Shown here in pieces: positions 38,967-50,006 of a DNA stretch of 64,000 nt. The notes beneath the pieces are model-generated. The model had not been told where the DNA came from. It searched no databases and worked only from the letters and a program-made list of their open reading frames with translations. The position numbers were made by a program, and so were the translations under genes. Source of the DNA: Deinococcus ruber (lineage in GTDB: Bacteria > Deinococcota > Deinococci > Deinococcales > Deinococcaceae); assembly GCF_014648095.1 (NCBI RefSeq), contig NZ_BMQL01000001.1:434001-498000 (forward strand). Direction: 5' to 3'. Numbering within the stretch: the stretch's first letter is position 1; each line of letters begins with the position of its first letter.

Positions 38967-41501
38967 TCAGCCGGTGTTGCGAACGCCTGCCGAAATCCCC
39001 TGCACGCTCAGCAGCAGCGGACGTTCCAGGGCGTCCAGGCCGCCTTCCACCGCACGCGAACGCCGCAGCAGTTCGACCTGAAGGCGGTGAATCGGGTCGA
39101 TGTACGGATTGCGGAGTTCGATGCTGCGCTTCAGACGGGGTTCGGCGTTCAGCAGTTCGCCGCCCACTGCGCCCTCGACCAGTTGCACCGTCGCGGTGTA
39201 CGCCGCTTCCAGCTTGCTCGCCAGATGAGACGGGCTGCACAGCCGCAGGTATTCCTCGAAGATGCTCAGGTCAGATTTGGCGAGGCTCATCTGGGCGTTG
39301 TCGAGCATGCTGCGGAAGAAGGGCCAGGCAGCGTACATCTCGCGGCACAGCTCTGGCCCGATGGCTTCCAGCCCTTCTTTCAGGCCGTACCAGCCGGGCA
39401 GATTCGAGCGGTTCTGCGTCCAGCTCATGACCCAGGGAATGGCCCGCAGATTGTGCAGCGTGGGCGCACCGGGCCGCCGCACCGGACGCGACGCGATGTT
39501 CAGGCGCGAGATCTCGTGAATCGGCGTGACTTCCTCGAAAAAGGGCAGGAACGCCGGGTCTTCGACCAGTTCGCGGTAGGCGGCAGCACTGACGCGACTG
39601 GCACGGCCCAGCGCGTCGGTCCAGGCGGCGGGCAGGTCGTCGGCGGGGCGGGCCGAGGCGAGCAACAGCCCGTACAGCGCCTGCTCCAGATTGCGCTGCG
39701 CCAGCACCGGATGGCTGTACTTGTCGGCCAGCGCTTCGCCCTGCTCGGTGATTCGCAGGCCCGCGTCGATGGTTCCGGCAGGCTGCCCCAGGATGGCCCG
39801 GCCCGCAGGCCCGCCGCCGCGCCCGATGCTGGTGCCGCGCCCGTGAAAGAAGCGCCACGGCACGCCCGCCTTGCGGCAGACCTTGGAGATGTTGCGCTGG
39901 GCCTCGTGCAGTGCCCAGTTGGCCGCCAGAAATCCGGCATCTTTGTTGCTGTCGGAGTACCCCAGCATGATTTCCTGCACGCTGTTTCCCAGCACGGCGC
40001 GGTATTCCGGCAGACTCAGCAGCTCCCACATGATGCCGGGGGCGCGTTCCAGGTCGTCGAGCGTTTCGAACAGCGGCACCGGAAGAATGCCGAAGCCCAC
40101 CTCGCGGGCCAGGATCAGCGGTTCCAGTACGTCTGACACACTCTCGGACATGCTGACGATGTAACGCCCGAAGGCTCTTGGCCCCACCACCGCGCACGCC
40201 GCCGCCACCTCACGGATCGGCCCGATGGCGCGTTCCAGGTCTTCGGGCAGAGATGTTCCGGCGGGCCACAGTGGGCGGCGCGAACGCAGTTCACGGGTCA
40301 GCAGTTCCAGGCGGGCATGCTCTGGGAGCGCCAGATAGTCGGCCTCGACGCCCGCCTCTTTCAGCAGGGCCGCCACCGCCGCCCCGGTCAGGGCGCTGTG
40401 TTCGCGCACGTCCAGGCTCACCAGATGCTGCCCGAAAACCCGCGCCGTGGTCAGCAGCGGCGTGAGCAGCAGATCGGCGCTGCGGCCCTGCCCGTCGGCC
40501 CGCAGCCGCAGATTCAGCGCTTCCAGGCGCGGCAACAGCTCGACCGGTTTGCCGTCGCGCACCGCGTTGTGCAGCTCGCGCAGTTCGGTGCGGTAGACCT
40601 CCTCGCCCTCGGCGTCCTGGGTCAGATCGGGCTGGTTCAGGTCGGCGTGGCTGGCCTCGGGGTGAATGCCGTCCCGCGCCTGACTCAGATCGGCATACGC
40701 CTTGCGAATGGCCTCCAGCAGCAGCTCGCGTGCCCGTTCGCGGTGCAGAGTCAGGGTTTCGCGGGTGGCTGCCGGGGTCACGAAGGGATTGCCGTCTCGG
40801 TCGCCACCCATCCAGCTGTTCAGGCTGATCGGCAGGTGGGCCGACGTGCCGCGCCCGTACACCTCGCGGAAGGCACGGTTCAGGTCGCGCTGGAGGGCCG
40901 GGAGCGCCGCCGAGATGACCGCGATGTAGCTGAGGCCACCCTTGACCTCATCCTGCACGGTGGGCTTCAGGCGGCGCAGTTCGGGCGTGCTCCACAGCGC
41001 TTCAATGTGCGCGGCGATGCGGTCTATGGCGTTGGGCGTCAGGCTGGGAATGTCCTCGGCGACCTCGACCAGATGCGTGCGAACGGTGCGCCGCCGCATC
41101 TCGGTGGGGTGCGCGGTGAAGGTCAGGCCCAGGTCGAGACGCTGAATCAGGGCCTCGACCTCATCGGCGCTCAGGCCCATTTCCTTGAGTTCGATCAGGG
41201 CGCGGCCCAGGCTCTGCGGGCGCGGGCCGGGGCTGGAGGTCAGGACGCGCACCCGCTCGTATTCCTCGGCCAGATTGACAAGCTGGAAATACAGCGCAAA
41301 CGCCCGTACCAGATTTTCGGCGGTGTGCGCGTCGGCCTGAAGCAGCAGTTCACGCAGCGGCTCATCGGATTCTCCGGCCCGCACCTGCCGTACCAGCGCC
41401 CGGACACGTTCGACCAGTTCCAGAAATTCCGGCCCTTCCTGCTCGCTCAGAACCGTACCGAGCGTGCGGCCCAGCACATTGACATCTTCATTCAGGCTCA
41501 T
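38967..41501 (-). CDS. ppc: Phosphoenolpyruvate carboxylase
   Basis: An 844-residue anaplerotic enzyme forming oxaloacetate from PEP and bicarbonate. Catalytic His is in TFTAHPTEMRRRTV near residue 130. Other signatures are SLNSWMGGDRDGNPFVTP, GYSDSNKDAGFLAANW and FHGRGTSIGRGGGPAGRA. The C-terminus ISAGVRNTG is the conserved Gly-ended tail. It is slightly shorter than E. coli Ppc (883). Monocistronic, with ATG 41501 just downstream of a heptamer hairpin region. Confidence 0.97.
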   Translation of the reverse strand: MSLNEDVNVLGRTLGTVLSEQEGPEFLELVERVRALVRQVRAGESDEPLRELLLQADAHTAENLVRAFALYFQLVNLAEEYERVRVLTSSPGPRPQSLGRALIELKEMGLSADEVEALIQRLDLGLTFTAHPTEMRRRTVRTHLVEVAEDIPSLTPNAIDRIAAHIEALWSTPELRRLKPTVQDEVKGGLSYIAVISAALPALQRDLNRAFREVYGRGTSAHLPISLNSWMGGDRDGNPFVTPAATRETLTLHRERARELLLEAIRKAYADLSQARDGIHPEASHADLNQPDLTQDAEGEEVYRTELRELHNAVRDGKPVELLPRLEALNLRLRADGQGRSADLLLTPLLTTARVFGQHLVSLDVREHSALTGAAVAALLKEAGVEADYLALPEHARLELLTRELRSRRPLWPAGTSLPEDLERAIGPIREVAAACAVVGPRAFGRYIVSMSESVSDVLEPLILAREVGFGILPVPLFETLDDLERAPGIMWELLSLPEYRAVLGNSVQEIMLGYSDSNKDAGFLAANWALHEAQRNISKVCRKAGVPWRFFHGRGTSIGRGGGPAGRAILGQPAGTIDAGLRITEQGEALADKYSHPVLAQRNLEQALYGLLLASARPADDLPAAWTDALGRASRVSAAAYRELVEDPAFLPFFEEVTPIHEISRLNIASRPVRRPGAPTLHNLRAIPWVMSWTQNRSNLPGWYGLKEGLEAIGPELCREMYAAWPFFRSMLDNAQMSLAKSDLSIFEEYLRLCSPSHLASKLEAAYTATVQLVEGAVGGELLNAEPRLKRSIELRNPYIDPIHRLQVELLRRSRAVEGGLDALERPLLLSVQGISAGVRNTG

Positions 41502-41526
41502 GGTGAAACCCTCCAGGGTGCGTATG

Positions 41527-41617
41527 GCATATGGCTCGTAGCTTGTAGAGACAAGACAGATGAAAAGAAGTCTGAATTAGGCGGGGCAGGCCGTTATGAC
41601 AGGCAACACGCCACGCG
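41527..41617. repeat. Heptamer-built inverted repeat upstream of ppc (GCTTGTA type)
   Basis: The left arm has GCATATG, GCTCGTA, GCTTGTA. The reverse complement of the right arm has GCCTGTA, ACGCGTG, GCGTGTT, GCCTGTC. The right arm runs to the last codons of the YmdB gene. It sits between ymdB and ppc, which are read in the same direction. Confidence 0.6.
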
Positions 41618-42400
41618 TTACAGGCCCTCCTCTTCATAGTGATACCGTTCGATCTGCACCGCTCTGCCGTCCTGTATATGCACGATCACTCCGTTCAGCT
41701 CGGCAGCCCCCTCCTTGACGCCGAATCGGTGGGGCAACTCGGTGGTGAAGCGCTGAACCGGGCCAGAAGGATCGGCCCCGATCACACTGTCCATCGGCCC
41801 GGTAAACCCCGCATCGGTCTGAAATGCCGTACCGCCCGGCAGAATCCGGGTATCGGCGGTGGCAACGTGGGTATGCGTGCCGATCACTGCCGCCGCCCGC
41901 CCCGCCAGAAACTGCCCCATCGCGGCCTTCTCGCTGGTGGCCTCGGCATGAAAATCGAGAAAGACCGCGCCCAGATCGGGCCGTGTCAACAGTTCATCGA
42001 GCGCCGTGAAGGGATTGCCGCTCGGCTCCATGAAGACGCGGCCCAGCGCATTCACCACCGTCAGGCGCTCGGACCTGCCAGTATCCCCGATCACGTCGAA
42101 GCGCCGAAAGCCGTTTCCAGGCGTGCCCAGCGGCAGATTCAGAGGCCGGATCAGCCGGGGGTCGGGCAGCAGATCGAACACTTCCTTGTGGTGCCACGCG
42201 TGGTTGCCAAGCGTGATACAGTCAGCCCCCGCCCGCGTGATGATATTGAAACTCTCGCGGTTGAGGCCAAAGCCCCCGGCGGCGTTCTCGCCGTTGACGA
42301 TGACGAAATGAAACTGGCTGCGGATGGTGGGAAGGTGCGAGGCCAGCACCCGCCGACCTGGTTTGCCGTATACATCGCCCACGAACAGGACTCGCAACAT
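41618..42400 (-). CDS. YmdB-family metallophosphoesterase
   Basis: A 260-residue binuclear phosphodiesterase. Metal ligands are in [42 protein letters not shown] and [11 protein letters not shown]. The Bacillus homologue hydrolyses 2',3'-cyclic nucleotides and affects sporulation, motility and biofilm. The Deinococcus role is not established. TAAGCT lies eight bases before ATG 42400. The upstream region carries a large foldback element that separates it from the divergent formate-dehydrogenase gene. Confidence 0.9.
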   Translation of the reverse strand: MLRVLFVGDVYGKPGRRVLASHLPTIRSQFHFVIVNGENAAGGFGLNRESFNIITRAGADCITLGNHAWHHKEVFDLLPDPRLIRPLNLPLGTPGNGFRRFDVIGDTGRSERLTVVNALGRVFMEPSGNPFTALDELLTRPDLGAVFLDFHAEATSEKAAMGQFLAGRAAAVIGTHTHVATADTRILPGGTAFQTDAGFTGPMDSVIGADPSGPVQRFTTELPHRFGVKEGAAELNGVIVHIQDGRAVQIERYHYEEEGL

Positions 42401-42445
42401 TGGGGTTTAGCTTAACGTAGTTTGGACGCTAAGGGAGGTTGGGTG

Positions 42446-43117
42446 GTGTTTGCGGTTGGGTGGGAGATCGGATGCTGCTTTGGTTGCCCACCCCCCAGCC
42501 CCCTACCCAGAGGGCAGGGGGAGCGAACAGATTCGTCAAGCGCTGATCGCAATCTGGAAGCGGCGTGTTTTTGCTTCGCCCATTGCAACGTTTGATCTTG
42601 TTGCAGCCGACGCCGCCACCGCGCTGACTCGCTCCAAGTGGCTTGGTTGCTCATTTCGCCAACGTTGCCAAGCTTGCACGCCAACGCCGCGACTCAATGC
42701 GCCCAAGGCGGTGCGGCGTCCGTGTGGAAGACCTTCCAGGCTTCGCCTCAGATCGTCTACTTTTGGCAGAGAAGCTAGCGCAACTGCTTTTTGACGCTGT
42801 TGAAGCGGCCTAGGTCTGAATGAAGTGGCAACCCAAACAGATGACTGACCGAGGGATGTGGGCGATTAAGGCCGCGCCCAGGCAGAGCTTTGACGACGCT
42901 GGATTGGGCACTTCTGCGGCATGAACGGAGCGGCCTTACGCCGGGAGCGGCGAAGCAACCAGCAAGATCAAACGTTGCAATGGGCGAAGCAAAAACACGC
43001 CGCTTCCAGATTGCGATCAGCGCTTGACGAATCTGTTCGCTCCCCCTGCCCTCTGGGTAGGGGGCTGGGGGGTGGGGCAATCAAGCAGCATCCGATCTCC
43101 CACTCAACCGCAAACAC
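42446..43117. repeat. Foldback element with two 155-bp inverted arms
   Basis: 42446-42600 and 42963-43117 are nearly identical in opposite orientation. The clearest differences are a few bases near 42479-42490 and a G/A change near 42458. The 362-bp centre shows no recognisable protein, and frames through it have no homology. Each arm holds its own GC hairpin, CCCCCT/AGGGGG around CCCAGAGGG. No transposase or target duplication is obvious. It fills most of the 835-bp gap between ymdB and fdh; 42401-42445 and 43118-43235 must hold their promoters. Confidence 0.85.
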
Positions 43118-43235
43118 CCCAACTGTACGAACCCAACCAATCCCCCAATCCCCAAGCCAACCAGAATGAAAACCCCCCACGCCCCCGCCTATAGTGACTC
43201 CAACCGGCCCCACCAGACCCACAGGAGGAAGCTTC

Positions 43236-46292
<3,057 letters not shown>

Positions 46293-46297
46293 GGAAG

Positions 46298-46384
46298 GCT
46301 CGGGGCCTGTCGCCTGTAGCAACAACGCCCACTTCATCCAGATGTCCTGACTTTTCAACAAGCACGCGCCACACGCGACGAGCC
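46298..46384. repeat. Heptamer-built inverted repeat between fdh and the DUF1641 gene
   Basis: The left arm has GCCTGTC, GCCTGTA, GCAACAA. The reverse complement of the right arm has GCTCGTC, GCGTGTG, GCGCGTG. It occupies nearly the entire 104-bp spacer of this two-gene operon, the same position as the copies inside nuo. Confidence 0.65.
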
Positions 46385-46396
46385 AACGAGGTTTTC

Positions 46397-46933
46397 ATGG
46401 CACAACGACTGACCTATACCCCCAGACCCAGAACCGCCGACGAGATCATCACCGAGGCCAGAAACGACAGTCAGGACGCGCTGCTGGAATCGCTGGAACT
46501 GCTGCGCGAGCTACACGCACACGGCGTCCTGGACACACTGGTCAAGCTGGTGAAAGCGGGCGACGGCCTGACCACCAAAACACTGCACATGCTGGAGGGC
46601 GACAGCGCAACCCGGCTGCTGCGGAACGTGCTGGAGCTGGGCCGCACCTTCTCGGAACTCGATCCGGAGTCGATTGGCACGCTGGGCAAGGCCGCCGACG
46701 CGGGCATCCGCGAGGGCGCACGCCGCGTGCAGGCAGGCGAGGGCGTGGGCCTGGGCGAGCTGCTGGGCCTGCTGAAAGACCCGGACATTCAGGCGGCGCT
46801 TGGCGCACTGTTCGGCACGCTGAAGGGCTTCGGGCGGGCACTGCGCGACGCACGCGGCGATACGACCGAAAGCGAAGGCCAGCGCCGACCCGACGAGGAG
46901 AAGAACAAGAATCGGAAGCGGCGCAAACAGTGA
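46397..46933 (+). CDS. DUF1641 protein, partner of the Fdh-like enzyme
   Basis: A 178-residue helical protein. The first 130 residues (LLELLRELHAHGVLDTLVKL-like ELLRELHAHGVLDTLVKLV, DPESIGTLGKAADAG, LLGLLKDPDIQAALGALFG) match DUF1641. The C-terminus is a highly charged tail (RRPDEEKNKNRKRRKQ). In Bacillus the equivalent small genes (yjgD, yrhD) follow yjgC and yrhE, so this is probably an accessory or membrane-docking subunit. The biochemical role is unknown. Confidence 0.85.
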   Translation: MAQRLTYTPRPRTADEIITEARNDSQDALLESLELLRELHAHGVLDTLVKLVKAGDGLTTKTLHMLEGDSATRLLRNVLELGRTFSELDPESIGTLGKAADAGIREGARRVQAGEGVGLGELLGLLKDPDIQAALGALFGTLKGFGRALRDARGDTTESEGQRRPDEEKNKNRKRRKQ

Positions 46934-47279
46934 GCTTGTACATCTCCGAAAGAGTAGATTTTTGTCGTGTGGGACAGGCGGAGGTTGGGAGAATTGAGCG
47001 GGTTTGGGGGGTGGATAGCACCGCCGTAGCACCCTGAAAGATTTAGGCAGAAGCCGCGCTGGGCACGATTTTCAAGATGCAGATTCCAGCTTTTCTGATG
47101 CTGGGGCTTGGGTGGTAGCACCGCAACATTCAAACAGGGATAAACAAGAGGAAAGGAAGCCGCTCCAAGTTCCTGAGGGAGTACCGGAGCGGCTTACCCT
47201 TGCTAAGTGGGCTTGGTAGCTGTGGTAATTAGAACCGGAGACACAACTTAAAACATTTACAAATCCCGATTAAAACTTA
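46934..47279. other. 346-bp region between the Fdh operon and the toxin-relic island
   Basis: It has no gene. It contains a terminator (47157-47195) and a gradual fall in GC from about 47200 onwards into the toxin relic. GGTAGCACCGC occurs at 47131, and GATAGCACCGCCGTAGCACC, a looser copy, at 47015. Nothing else is recognised. Confidence 0.5.
47157..47195. terminator. Terminator-like hairpin after the DUF1641 gene
   Basis: AAGCCGCTCC pairs perfectly with GGAGCGGCTT (10 bp, 19-nt loop). It stands between the Fdh operon and the convergent immunity-like gene, with only a weak T-run, so it could serve either strand. Confidence 0.55.
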
Positions 47280-47540
47280 CTAGAAGTCATCTGGAATGTT
47301 TTTCGATTGTTCAATCCAATCCCAATTCTCTGGTTCTTCCTTTGGATCGTGCCACAACCTACCTCTAGATAACCATTCCTCCCTGTACATACGCACACCT
47401 TCTGGAGTGAAGTCCTGATAGCCATATTCAACACCACAGCAAGGGCAGTAATTATATGTGGGACTGTCTCCGTCGTCACCGTATGGAGGAACAGGGTAAA
47501 TGTATCCACAAACTCGACACGCATACTTATTTTTAGGCAT
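47280..47540 (-). CDS. Rubredoxin-like zinc-ribbon protein, probable immunity protein of the toxin relic
   Basis: An 86-residue protein. Two CxxC knuckles (YACRVCGYIYP, Cys8/11; YNYCPCCGVEYG, Cys32/35) flank the loop PPYGDDGDSPTY. The second half is YREEWLSRGRLWHDP then PENWDWIEQSKNIP. This small family is widespread and often found beside polymorphic toxins, so an antitoxin role is inferred from position. The ATG overlaps the toxin stop by 8 bp, so the two are coupled. The gene is A/T-rich compared with the chromosome, a sign of transfer. Confidence 0.7.
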   Translation of the reverse strand: MPKNKYACRVCGYIYPVPPYGDDGDSPTYNYCPCCGVEYGYQDFTPEGVRMYREEWLSRGRLWHDPKEEPENWDWIEQSKNIPDDF

Positions 47541-47960
47541 TAAAGTGGTCCATTCCTGTTCTAATTCCACTGTTCGGAGAAAAGCCACTTGGGTCAACTC
47601 GCATAAATGTACGTGGCGTGCCGTCTGGTGTGTAGACAGCGAACTTCTCCGTTGAGGGCTGATACACGACTATATCACTACTCTTACGCACTTTAGTAAC
47701 AGCATCCTTAAACATGTTTAAAAGGAAGTCTCTGGCACCTGTTATATACTCAGCAGCATTTGAATACTCAGGAAACTTAGAGGCATGACCTCTCCTGTGT
47801 TCAAACGCATTTTGTGCGTTGGCAAGGCCTTTCCTGGGATTTGGAGTCCAGATTGGACAGCCATCCCCGTTATGAACCAACCAGCCCTCGGTACCTACTT
47901 AGAAGGTGTGGGCTTCGCTGACGGTAAGATTCTACATCTCACAGTTCTGCCAGCTTTAAA
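47533..47960 (-). pseudogene. Polymorphic toxin C-terminus with a decayed pretoxin-HINT tail
   Basis: From 47880 to 47533 an open frame of 115 codons (TTG first) encodes a toxin-like domain: PNPRKGLANAQNAFEHRRGH, SNAAEYITGARDFL, TKVRKSSDIVVY, DGTPRTFMRVDP and the end DHFNA. This resembles the small RNase (BECR-type) domains that end RHS and CDI toxins. Upstream in the same frame the peptide reads SWQNCEM-stop-NLTVSEAHTF-stop-VGTEGWLVHN, the well-known end of a pretoxin HINT domain. Two codons where Tyr or Phe is usual are TAG (47934-47932) and TAA (47901-47899). The rest of the large toxin gene is missing. Toxin identity is family-level inference. Confidence 0.7.
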
Positions 47961-47972
47961 AGCAGCCGTTCT

Positions 47973-48497
47973 TTACCCCAACTTCTCCCCTGCCCGCACC
48001 GCCGCCTTCAGCCAGTTCTGCGCGGGCGGCAGCGGGCACGTCCAGCCGTCGCCATACGCGCAGTACGGGTGATACGCCAGATTGAAATCGAGCCTCACGC
48101 CCTCTCCCCCGTCCAACTCGATGACAGGCGCGTCCAGATAGCGCCCCGCGCCGTAGCTTTCGCTGCCGCTCGTGGCGTCACGGAAAGGTAGAAACAGGCT
48201 CTGGGGCGCGTCTTCGCCGGGCTGGGCATACAGCGTCAGCGTCTGTGCACCGCCCGGAAACGGCACCGTCACGGTTGCAAATTCGGCCATCTGGCGCGTT
48301 TCTCCGGTGCTGGTGTCCAGCGTCACCGAGTCGCCCGCCGACCGCATGAGAGGCAACTCGAACATCAGCTCTTCGTCGGGCGGGTAATAGCTCAGGCCCG
48401 TGAAGGCTTCCAGCGCCGCGCCGCGAACCGGGCCGCGCCCTGACGCAAAGAGGTCATCCTTTCGGCGGCGGAAATCGAGCAGCGCTTCTGCCGCCAT
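47973..48497 (-). CDS. DUF1684 protein
   Basis: A 174-residue soluble protein. The DUF1684 pattern is clear: ALLDFRRRKDDLFASGRGP, GLSYYPPDEELMFELPL, PGEDAPQSLFLPFRDATSG, then YGAGRYLDAPV and FNLAYHPYCAYGDGWTCPLP, including the conserved NPxC-like YHPYCAY motif. Function is unknown. It is the last gene of a five-gene set with overlapping ends: its ATG 48497 shares a base with the S4-domain stop. It ends 13 bp before the toxin relic. Confidence 0.85.
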   Translation of the reverse strand: MAAEALLDFRRRKDDLFASGRGPVRGAALEAFTGLSYYPPDEELMFELPLMRSAGDSVTLDTSTGETRQMAEFATVTVPFPGGAQTLTLYAQPGEDAPQSLFLPFRDATSGSESYGAGRYLDAPVIELDGGEGVRLDFNLAYHPYCAYGDGWTCPLPPAQNWLKAAVRAGEKLG

Positions 48498-48709
48498 CAG
48501 AACTCCACGACGTGTTCCTGCCCGTCCAGCTGTATCACGTCACCGCGCCGGATCTTCTTTCGGCGGCGAATTTCGACTTCGCCGTTCAGCCGCACTTCCC
48601 CGGTCTGAATCAGAAATTTGGCCTCGCCGCCTGTTCCAACCAGCCCGGCGAATTTCAGATAGTCCTGGAGGTCGATGACATCGTTCTGTGCGTTCTGGTC
48701 AGGGGTCAT
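48497..48709 (-). CDS. S4-domain RNA-binding protein (YbcJ/YaaA type)
   Basis: A 70-residue stand-alone S4 domain. Markers are [39 protein letters not shown] and [13 protein letters not shown]. Such proteins bind structured RNA, perhaps in ribosome assembly or recycling. It overlaps the dockerin gene stop at 48706 (ATGA) and the DUF1684 start. Its presence in an otherwise secreted-protein operon is unexplained. Confidence 0.9.
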   Translation of the reverse strand: MTPDQNAQNDVIDLQDYLKFAGLVGTGGEAKFLIQTGEVRLNGEVEIRRRKKIRRGDVIQLDGQEHVVEF

Positions 48710-49233
48710 GGGAGTTTATATTGAGCGCTGAAGAGGTTCAGATCAAGGTCGTCGATATGCCCGTCGCTGTTCAGGTCGCCTTTCATGTTGTTGCCCGACT
48801 GCCCGAAATTGCCCATCAGGATCGCCAGATCGGTGATGTTGATGGTGCCGTCGCCGTTCAGATCGGCCCCCGAATAGCGCAGCCGGGCCGCTTCCGGCGT
48901 CAGGTCGCTCAGGCCGAGTTCCTTCTGAAGTTCGGCCCGCACCGCGTCGGCCAGCGGCAACGGGCCAGCCGGGTTGAATTCGATACGGCGCTCGCCGCCC
49001 ACCGTGTACGAGCGGGCCGACACGTCGGCATTGAAGGCCACCTTGCCGCCCACCGTTAGCAGCGGGCCAGCCGATTTATCGAGCGTTAGGGTGGTTCCCT
49101 CGCTCGATAGCCCCTTCAGAAAAGCGGTCACGAGGGCTTCGAGTTCGGGCGTCTGGGGCCGAAGCTGAATATTGACCGCCTGCGCCGCGCCGAGCATCAG
49201 CGCGAGTGAGGCCAGCAGCGCACGGGCCTTCAT
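48706..49233 (-). CDS. Secreted protein with C-terminal type I dockerin domain
   Basis: A 175-residue exported protein. The signal peptide (about 1-19) ends AAQA before VNIQLRP. The middle (about 20-120) has no known fold. The C-terminal dockerin has two calcium loops, [20 protein letters not shown] and [16 protein letters not shown], with Asp/Asn at positions 1, 3, 5 and 12 of each, the full EF-hand pattern. Dockerins bind cohesins. A cohesin-like domain is predicted in the first gene of the same operon. It overlaps both neighbours by ATGA. Substrate and partner are unproven. Confidence 0.85.
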   Translation of the reverse strand: MKARALLASLALMLGAAQAVNIQLRPQTPELEALVTAFLKGLSSEGTTLTLDKSAGPLLTVGGKVAFNADVSARSYTVGGERRIEFNPAGPLPLADAVRAELQKELGLSDLTPEAARLRYSGADLNGDGTINITDLAILMGNFGQSGNNMKGDLNSDGHIDDLDLNLFSAQYKLP

Positions 49234-50006
49234 TTGCCCGCCCGCGCCGCTACGATGGCTGCCTTCAGCTCGTCGGCTGTCTTGTACCCGCTGCTGTTCT
49301 GCACGCTGCCCGTCGGCTGTGTGGCTGGGGGAGTCGGCGTGGCTGGCGCTGTTCCCGGCTGGGCAGCTGGCATCGTCGGAGTCGCCCCCGGCTGAGTCGT
49401 AGCCGTCGGCAGGGTCGGAGACGCTCCCGGCTGAGTGCTGGTGCTGGGCAGGGTCGGAGATTCTCCCGGCTGTCTGACAGGAGGCGCGGGCTGAGCTGTC
49501 GCGGGCTGACCCGCCGGAGTCTGTGCGGTTGCTGGCGACACGGTGCCGGGCAGCACAGCCACCGGCTGACCCGTGGCCGGTTGCCCTGTTCCCATCTGTC
49601 CAGTCGAAGCCTGCGCGGTCACGATCTGCCCGTTGATCAGCCAGTACACACCCTGATTCCAGCCCACCAGCGGGCAGTCGAGGCGGCCCTTGTACAGCAG
49701 CAGAATGGCTTCCTGCCCCGCCAGGAAGACCGGCGCGGCGTCGAGGCCCGCCAGGATATACAGCGCTGGCCCGCCCGACGCCTGCGGCAACTGCGCCGGG
49801 TCGCCCGCCAGCGTGCTGCTCACTTTCAGCGGATACACGGCGTAGGTCAGGCCGTCTTCGGTGGCGGTGGTGGGCGTGCCGATGGTCGCCTGAACGATCA
49901 CGTCCGCCTTTTTGGCCTGCTGCTGCAAGGTCAGGGGGCTGAAGGTGGTGGCCCGCACGCTGCCCAGCAGAGCCAGCGGCACGAGCCATGTCAGCAGGCG
50001 CTTCAT
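49230..50006 (-). CDS. Secreted protein with Pro/Thr-rich repetitive C-terminus
   Basis: A 258-residue exported protein with a signal peptide (about 1-19, RLLTWLVPLALLGSVRA/T). The globular part (about 20-130) has the pattern TLQQQAKKADVIVQATIG, then YAVYPLKVSSTLAG, and GQEAILLLYKG, ending WNQGVYWLINGQI. A similar domain occurs in bacterial secreted proteins with dockerins or matrixins, and its function is unknown. Residues about 135-225 are tandem TQPGASPTLP- and GQPATGQP-like repeats, a flexible linker. The C-terminus is a short charged helix. It overlaps the genes on both sides by ATGA. Confidence 0.7.
   Translation of the reverse strand: MKRLLTWLVPLALLGSVRATTFSPLTLQQQAKKADVIVQATIGTPTTATEDGLTYAVYPLKVSSTLAGDPAQLPQASGGPALYILAGLDAAPVFLAGQEAILLLYKGRLDCPLVGWNQGVYWLINGQIVTAQASTGQMGTGQPATGQPVAVLPGTVSPATAQTPAGQPATAQPAPPVRQPGESPTLPSTSTQPGASPTLPTATTQPGATPTMPAAQPGTAPATPTPPATQPTGSVQNSSGYKTADELKAAIVAARAGK

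Noticed and set aside
42450..42794. 114-codon frame in the foldback element
   Set aside because: It runs through an inverted arm, and a mirror frame exists in the other arm. There is no domain or promoter.
47785..48072. 95-codon plus-strand frame across the HINT relic
   Set aside because: The opposite strand carries the recognisable HINT/toxin sequence. This frame has no homology.
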